Shown here in pieces: positions 60,346 through 64,000 of a stretch of 64,000 nt of DNA. A program made the translations under genes and the position numbers. The DNA lies in assembly GCA_017502865.1 (NCBI GenBank), contig JAFVUD010000004.1:24333-88332 (forward strand). The letters run 5' to 3'. Under the pieces are notes generated by a model that did not search any database, was not told the DNA's origin, and worked only from the letters and a program-made list of their open reading frames with translations. This stretch comes from Alphaproteobacteria bacterium (GTDB lineage Bacteria; Pseudomonadota; Alphaproteobacteria; Rs-D84). Within the stretch, counting starts at the first letter, position 1. The number at the start of each line of letters is the position of its first letter.

Positions 60346-60811
60346 TATACAGCATCAGTTTTCTGTGCACCCATTTATCCAATCCACGTTGATGGCCCCG
60401 ACGACCCGACCAACCGTCTGTATCAACAATACAACCGGTGCACAAATTGGCAATTTCATTAAATGAACGACCGCTGTTTGTACGGGACACAAACGGTATC
60501 ACAACACAACCAGACAAATCAGTATGGGCCAGGAAACTTTTTATTGGTTGGGCATCATTGGCGGACCAAATGGGTGTACCAACAAATACTATGTCATATT
60601 CCATTGGGTTTGGAAATGGATAACCACCCCCCAGTTCATAAATATCGCCACCTGTGGCAACCTGGATTGTACGTGCAACGCTGACAAGGCTGGTGTCGCC
60701 CAGCGAATAATAAATTATCAGTACACGTGGTGAACTTTGCGGTGTGCCGATAACGCTGTTTACCGCCGATACAAACAATGCCGGCATAACCAAACCCATT
60801 TCACGAAACAT
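60341..60811 (-). CDS. Flavodoxin-like protein with N-terminal export signal
   Basis: The ATG at 60811 has the strong SD GGGAGGGGG and gives 156 residues. A hydrophobic N-terminus ('MGLVMPALFVSAVNSVIG') looks like a signal peptide or anchor. The flavodoxin fold follows: 'VLIIYYSLGDTSLVSVARTI' is the phosphate-binding loop region, 'MEYDIVFVGTPIWSANDAQP' the second flavin loop, and 'VVIPFVSRTNSGRSFNEIA' the third. It should bind FMN and carry electrons, but on the outer side of the membrane. That location for a flavodoxin is unusual. A membrane role in redox supply is inferred. Confidence 0.75.
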   Translation of the reverse strand: MFREMGLVMPALFVSAVNSVIGTPQSSPRVLIIYYSLGDTSLVSVARTIQVATGGDIYELGGGYPFPNPMEYDIVFVGTPIWSANDAQPIKSFLAHTDLSGCVVIPFVSRTNSGRSFNEIANLCTGCIVDTDGWSGRRGHQRGLDKWVHRKLMLYN

Positions 60812-60891
60812 TTGCCCCCTCCCTTGGTGTGTGTATGTGAAAATTTTCGAACGCACCAATATTGCCACAGCCACCCACACAACGCCACAGG

Positions 60892-60921
60892 AACAAAAAC
60901 CGCCCCATTCGGGGCGGCGTG
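60892..60921 (-). terminator. Terminator
   Basis: CCGCCCCGAATGGGGCGG on the minus strand with TTTTTG after it, directly after the gene that ends at 60926. Confidence 0.85.
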
Positions 60922-60925
60922 GGAA

Positions 60926-61381
60926 TTACGCAGTCTTTTGCATTAGCAATGTTGCATTTTGCAATACTTGTTTTGTTTGTGCATATTTTTGACCAGCAAT
61001 ATAGTTAAAAACAGAATTTACCACATGTTCTGGAACAAATGCCACAGATGGATTAGGCTGATTAAAATCAGCATCCAGTGAAAAGAACATAAAGTTTGCG
61101 TATTCGTTCACAGTATTTATGTGAATTAAACCGGAATTATCGTTTCTTTCTATGCCGGATTCATTACGTGGTTTATATGTATAATTTGTAACATTCGCCA
61201 TACCATCTATGTGCATATACAAATCCCGCAGGAAAGCATTGGCCGCATCCAAACTTTTGAATCTTTTATACTTGCGTTTGCCGGTATAGCCCGGACGAAT
61301 CCACAGATAATCAACATATGAAACTTCATATGTATCTTTTTCTGGTTTTGATAGAGTTATTGAACATACTTTTCTTGGCAT
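60926..61381 (-). CDS. Hypothetical protein (151 aa)
   Basis: The 151-residue protein has no membrane helix. The first part is basic and beta-rich ('VSYVDYLWIRPGYTGKRKYK'), with a helix after it ('SLDAANAFLRDLYMHI'). I do not recognise it. It has one Cys. The SD is AAGGAGG. It is a single gene with its own terminator. Confidence 0.65.
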   Translation of the reverse strand: MPRKVCSITLSKPEKDTYEVSYVDYLWIRPGYTGKRKYKRFKSLDAANAFLRDLYMHIDGMANVTNYTYKPRNESGIERNDNSGLIHINTVNEYANFMFFSLDADFNQPNPSVAFVPEHVVNSVFNYIAGQKYAQTKQVLQNATLLMQKTA

Positions 61382-61448
61382 ATCGACCTCCTTGCTCTGT
61401 CATATGTAATATAAGACAAAATGAACGATTGTCAATACCAAGCACAGT

Positions 61449-61480
61449 AAATAAAAAAAACCGCCACATGGGCGGGTAAA
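61449..61480 (-). terminator. Terminator of the HNH-GNAT operon
   Basis: CCGCCCATGTGGCGG on the minus strand followed by eight T residues. Confidence 0.8.
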
Positions 61481-61521
61481 ACTGGAAATTTTGTGAACTT
61501 TTTGGGACGGAGGCGAGACGC

Positions 61522-62052
61522 TTAATCTAACTTAGATGTATCAAAAGTATATTTACGAATAAATCGTCCATGCTTTTCATGAAAACGTTCTTCCACTAAT
61601 TTGCCCCCGACACTTTCTGACATTTTGCATGCAGGGACGTTATCAGAAAAATGAAATACCAAAACAGGATTTATTTCTTTTTCTTTGGCCCGTTTCAATG
61701 TTTCACGCAACAGAATTTTACTGTATCCGCGACCACGATACTGAGGCGCAATTGACAGCCCAATATGGCCACCATCTTGTTCCAATGCCGCATTCAAATA
61801 GTGGCGCAAATTACTGCGTCCAACCGGCGCACCATCAACATACAGAACATAGGTCGTGCCCGCAACCCAATCCGCGCGCAAGTCCAGTCCACGCGACCAA
61901 CGTTCTTCTTGCTTTATCCATTCTATGAACTGTTCCTGGGTCAGACCATGCGCTTTGTTGCCTGCACCATTTTCCGCTGCGGGTATTGTTTGATAAAAGT
62001 CGTACAGACGGTGTGCATCTGCAACATCCAGTGTTTTTAGTTCGTATTTCAT
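61522..62052 (-). CDS. GNAT-family N-acetyltransferase
   Basis: The 176-residue protein (ATG 62052, SD GAGGAGG) has the GNAT acetyl-CoA motif 'LSIAPQYRGRGYSKILLRET' (Q-x-x-G-x-G) and the last part 'CKMSESVGGKLVEERF'. It acetylates an amine, possibly a small molecule. The family with this N-terminus ('LKTLDVADAHRLYDFYQTIP') is generic. It is 8 bases downstream of the HNH gene, so both are co-transcribed. Confidence 0.85.
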   Translation of the reverse strand: MKYELKTLDVADAHRLYDFYQTIPAAENGAGNKAHGLTQEQFIEWIKQEERWSRGLDLRADWVAGTTYVLYVDGAPVGRSNLRHYLNAALEQDGGHIGLSIAPQYRGRGYSKILLRETLKRAKEKEINPVLVFHFSDNVPACKMSESVGGKLVEERFHEKHGRFIRKYTFDTSKLD

Positions 62053-62060
62053 ATTCCTCC

Positions 62061-63779
62061 TCAATGTTCCCTATCATCCTTGCTTATTGTTTTCTTTTTT
62101 GACTTGGATGTTACAAGCGCGTCAAGTGCTCTTGTACCCGCAGAAAGTTCCACATTCTTTTTTTCTGAGCGCTGTTTTTTATATTCAGCAAACCATTCAT
62201 GCAGTTCATCGGCGTTATTAAAAACCTTTCCGCAATCTGCAACTATATACGATTTTGCCTGTGGCAATCCGTCCAATAATTCTAGATGCGCAACATCAAA
62301 GGAAAAGCTGAGTCCAATTTTTTCTGGTGCACCCTTGAAAGATTTTAGCTTATTGCCACTGCAAAAGCAATACCCACCAACCGTACGAGGGGAGCCTTCT
62401 AAAGAAGTTAATTGATTCTGAATACAGATAAAATCTTCCATTACCTCTTTTGGGGCACCGATCAAGCTTGGTAGCGCATTGTTTGCGCAAGAAAACGTTC
62501 CCATTATTTTATCTGGCACGCCTTGTAATGACATCAGACTATTACTATCGCAATAAAATGATTTTCCAATATACTCTGGACATCCGTGTAATGTTTTTAA
62601 ATTGTTTTCTCTTAAATCTACGCGTCCTTGCACATATTTTGGTACCCCATCAAGACTTTCAAGACAGCAATTTAATATATCAAGGTTTCCGTTTATATTT
62701 AATTTCGACATATCCTCTAGTCGAACAATTTTAGTATTTTTGAAACACACTGAGGGAATATCTGTCTTGTCTGTTAGGCTGGCAACATTTCTTATTTTTT
62801 TGTTATCATCCACCAAATAAAAATGACCGTTTTTGAAAAACATTATTCCGCAATCAGATGGCTTTATTTTTGCTTTATCAAATCGCTCTGCCAATGTATT
62901 CTGACGAATAAAATAATCCTTTGGCAAATCAAACCGCGTGTCCCAGGCTTCTGATAATGTGTCTATATTATTCTTATATATTCGCGCGGCACTACCCCAT
63001 TTTTCCAGGTCACACAAAATCCCCTTTCTGTTAAACGGCCTAAAATTCAGAATTCCCCATTTGTCACTACGTGCCCATGACAAAAGATTACAGAATGTTT
63101 CAATATGGATAATATCGGACGAAAGGTCGTACCTGAATTCAAGTTCTTTTGAAAAAAAAGATATTTCAATATTATTTAACACGATTGAAAAGCAATATTT
63201 GGACATACTGTTATCAGTGTTTAAATCCCAATAAATTCCAGAACAGGCATCAACAACCTTCCTGATGCATATCTGAAAATCTTTATAAAAATTTAATCCT
63301 TCTAATAAATTTTTCTTATCTAGAGTTTTTATTTTCTCATTTTCATAGCAAGGTCGTCCTGACTCATATTCCCACAAATATAAGTACCTCAGAAATATAC
63401 TTGTCTTTATACAATAATTAATTAGGACAATTGCTTCATCTGGCAATAAATAAGCACCAGAATTAATGTTATTTATTATTGCACAAATTTTTCTTTCTAG
63501 ATCAGAACCGCCTTTTGAATTACATTCCTTGTGCACAGCAACCTTGAATTTAGACTCTATGTTTGTAACCGTGTCTTTTTCTCCTGTTGCGTTTTTTGTA
63601 GCAAATTTGGGATAAATATGTTCAAAATTGATAACATCTGGATTTTTTATATCGTTTTCGCTATACGATTTCCCACAAAAAGGACATATTCCATATATGT
63701 TATCAGAGATACCCACACGATACCCTTTTGGGTATCCTTTATCATCGTGATATAACCTTGGTTTCTGATATTTAATCAT
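62061..63779 (-). CDS. HNH-type endonuclease with leucine-rich-like repeats
   Basis: The 572-residue protein has an N-terminal HNH-like site: a CxxC ('ICPFCGK'), 'VINFEHIYPKFA' (His) and 'AVHKECNSKGG' with Cys. A middle part of about 200 residues is not recognised. Residues 370-510 have repeats near 21 residues: 'LESLDGVP', 'LKTLHGCP', 'LMSLQGVP', 'LPSLIGAP', 'LTSLEGSP', 'LKSFKGAP', a type seen in phage and gut-bacterial proteins for binding. The end is charged. The gene is more AT-rich than its neighbours and has no SD; its mRNA is probably leaderless. Transfer is suspected. Confidence 0.75.
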   Translation of the reverse strand: MIKYQKPRLYHDDKGYPKGYRVGISDNIYGICPFCGKSYSENDIKNPDVINFEHIYPKFATKNATGEKDTVTNIESKFKVAVHKECNSKGGSDLERKICAIINNINSGAYLLPDEAIVLINYCIKTSIFLRYLYLWEYESGRPCYENEKIKTLDKKNLLEGLNFYKDFQICIRKVVDACSGIYWDLNTDNSMSKYCFSIVLNNIEISFFSKELEFRYDLSSDIIHIETFCNLLSWARSDKWGILNFRPFNRKGILCDLEKWGSAARIYKNNIDTLSEAWDTRFDLPKDYFIRQNTLAERFDKAKIKPSDCGIMFFKNGHFYLVDDNKKIRNVASLTDKTDIPSVCFKNTKIVRLEDMSKLNINGNLDILNCCLESLDGVPKYVQGRVDLRENNLKTLHGCPEYIGKSFYCDSNSLMSLQGVPDKIMGTFSCANNALPSLIGAPKEVMEDFICIQNQLTSLEGSPRTVGGYCFCSGNKLKSFKGAPEKIGLSFSFDVAHLELLDGLPQAKSYIVADCGKVFNNADELHEWFAEYKKQRSEKKNVELSAGTRALDALVTSKSKKKTISKDDREH

Positions 63780-63785
63780 AGGAAA

Positions 63786-63813
63786 ATTATACCATACCAA
63801 GATCTAAAAACAA
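63786..63813 (-). promoter_or_regulatory. Promoter of the HNH gene, predicted leaderless
   Basis: On the minus strand TTGTTT (63808-63813), 16 bases, TATAAT with extended TG (63786-63791), then 6 bases to the ATG at 63779. Confidence 0.65.
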
Positions 63814-63842
63814 ATAAAAAACCGCCACGTGGGCGGTTGAAT
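63814..63842 (-). terminator. Terminator of the rRNA operon
   Basis: ACCGCCCACGTGGCGGT on the minus strand with a T-run follows the 5S gene. Confidence 0.8.
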
Positions 63843-63868
63843 TCGGTTTCTATATCGATAACTGGATT

Positions 63869-63988
63869 TATTCTGGCGACGACCTACTCTTCCGTGGCTT
63901 AAGCCAAAGTACCATCGGCGATACGGGGTTTCCCTGTCTGGTTCGGGATGGAACAGAGGGTGGCTCCCGCTCAATAATCACCAGAATA
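63869..63988 (-). rRNA. rrf: 5S ribosomal RNA
   Basis: The minus strand holds 'CCATCCCGAACCAGACAG', 'CGCCGATGGTACT' and 'GAGAGTAGG'-like (here GGAAGAGTAGGTCG), all typical of 5S. The ends GGATTTATTCTGG and CCAGAATAAATCC form the terminal helix. It is the last gene of a leftward rRNA operon; the 23S gene would lie beyond the right edge. Confidence 0.92.
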
Positions 63989-64000
63989 AATCCAGCGAAC

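Overview
The window looks like a chromosome segment of a host-associated, probably anaerobic alphaproteobacterium with a moderately low GC content and standard genetic code. The alphaproteobacterial assignment rests on a GapR/DUF2312 gene and on the general look of GyrA, PyrG and the MerR regulator. The anaerobic, gut-like lifestyle is inferred from pyruvate phosphate dikinase, a phosphate acyltransferase, an acyl-ACP thioesterase and many exported Cys-rich or Gly-rich proteins. No prophage, insertion sequence or CRISPR array was seen.

Layout. 1-5.7 kb: end of truA, comEC, pyrG, an RNHCP protein, gapR, pyruvate kinase. 5.7-11.2 kb: a marR-tolC-adaptor-RND efflux operon whose transporter lacks the usual proton-relay residues. 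11.3-15.9 kb: HD protein, exported LamG-like protein, tRNA-Gln and tRNA-Glu with extra copies of the tRNA-Gln 3' end between them, two tandem APH-like kinases. 15.9-20.5 kb: merR, gyrA, three very small genes, rpmH. 20.5-26.2 kb: two Gly-rich proteins and a tail-fibre-like protein, acyl-ACP thioesterase, valS. 26.2-35.1 kb: two small paralogues, comF, an OmpA-like protein, murG, ftsW, mraY, an MliC-like lipoprotein and a class A PBP. 35.2-54.6 kb: the most unusual part. Three large, paralogous, exported Cys-rich proteins flank five consecutive polytopic membrane proteins that resemble TrbL/VirB6 (one leftward, four rightward from a palindromic divergent promoter). Housekeeping genes (an IMPase-like pseudoenzyme, rpmE, a UvrD-type helicase, dnaQ, rplU-rpmA) are interspersed. 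54.7-64 kb: ppdK, two small exported Cys-rich proteins, a phosphate acyltransferase, a VIT-family transporter, small hypotheticals, an exported flavodoxin-like protein, a GNAT enzyme, an HNH plus leucine-rich-repeat protein, and the 5S rRNA that ends a leftward rRNA operon.

How the genes work together. Envelope building (mraY, ftsW, murG, PBP1A, OmpA-like, MliC-like) forms one leftward block. The Cys-rich exported family and the TrbL/VirB6-like set are a plausible single envelope or secretion system. No VirB4, VirB11 or VirD4 ATPase is in the window, so a function in secretion is inference only. Several genes have a good promoter whose expected start lies at, or a few bases before, the start codon and have no Shine-Dalgarno sequence. 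Leaderless translation therefore seems common here, alongside genes with clear ribosome binding sites.
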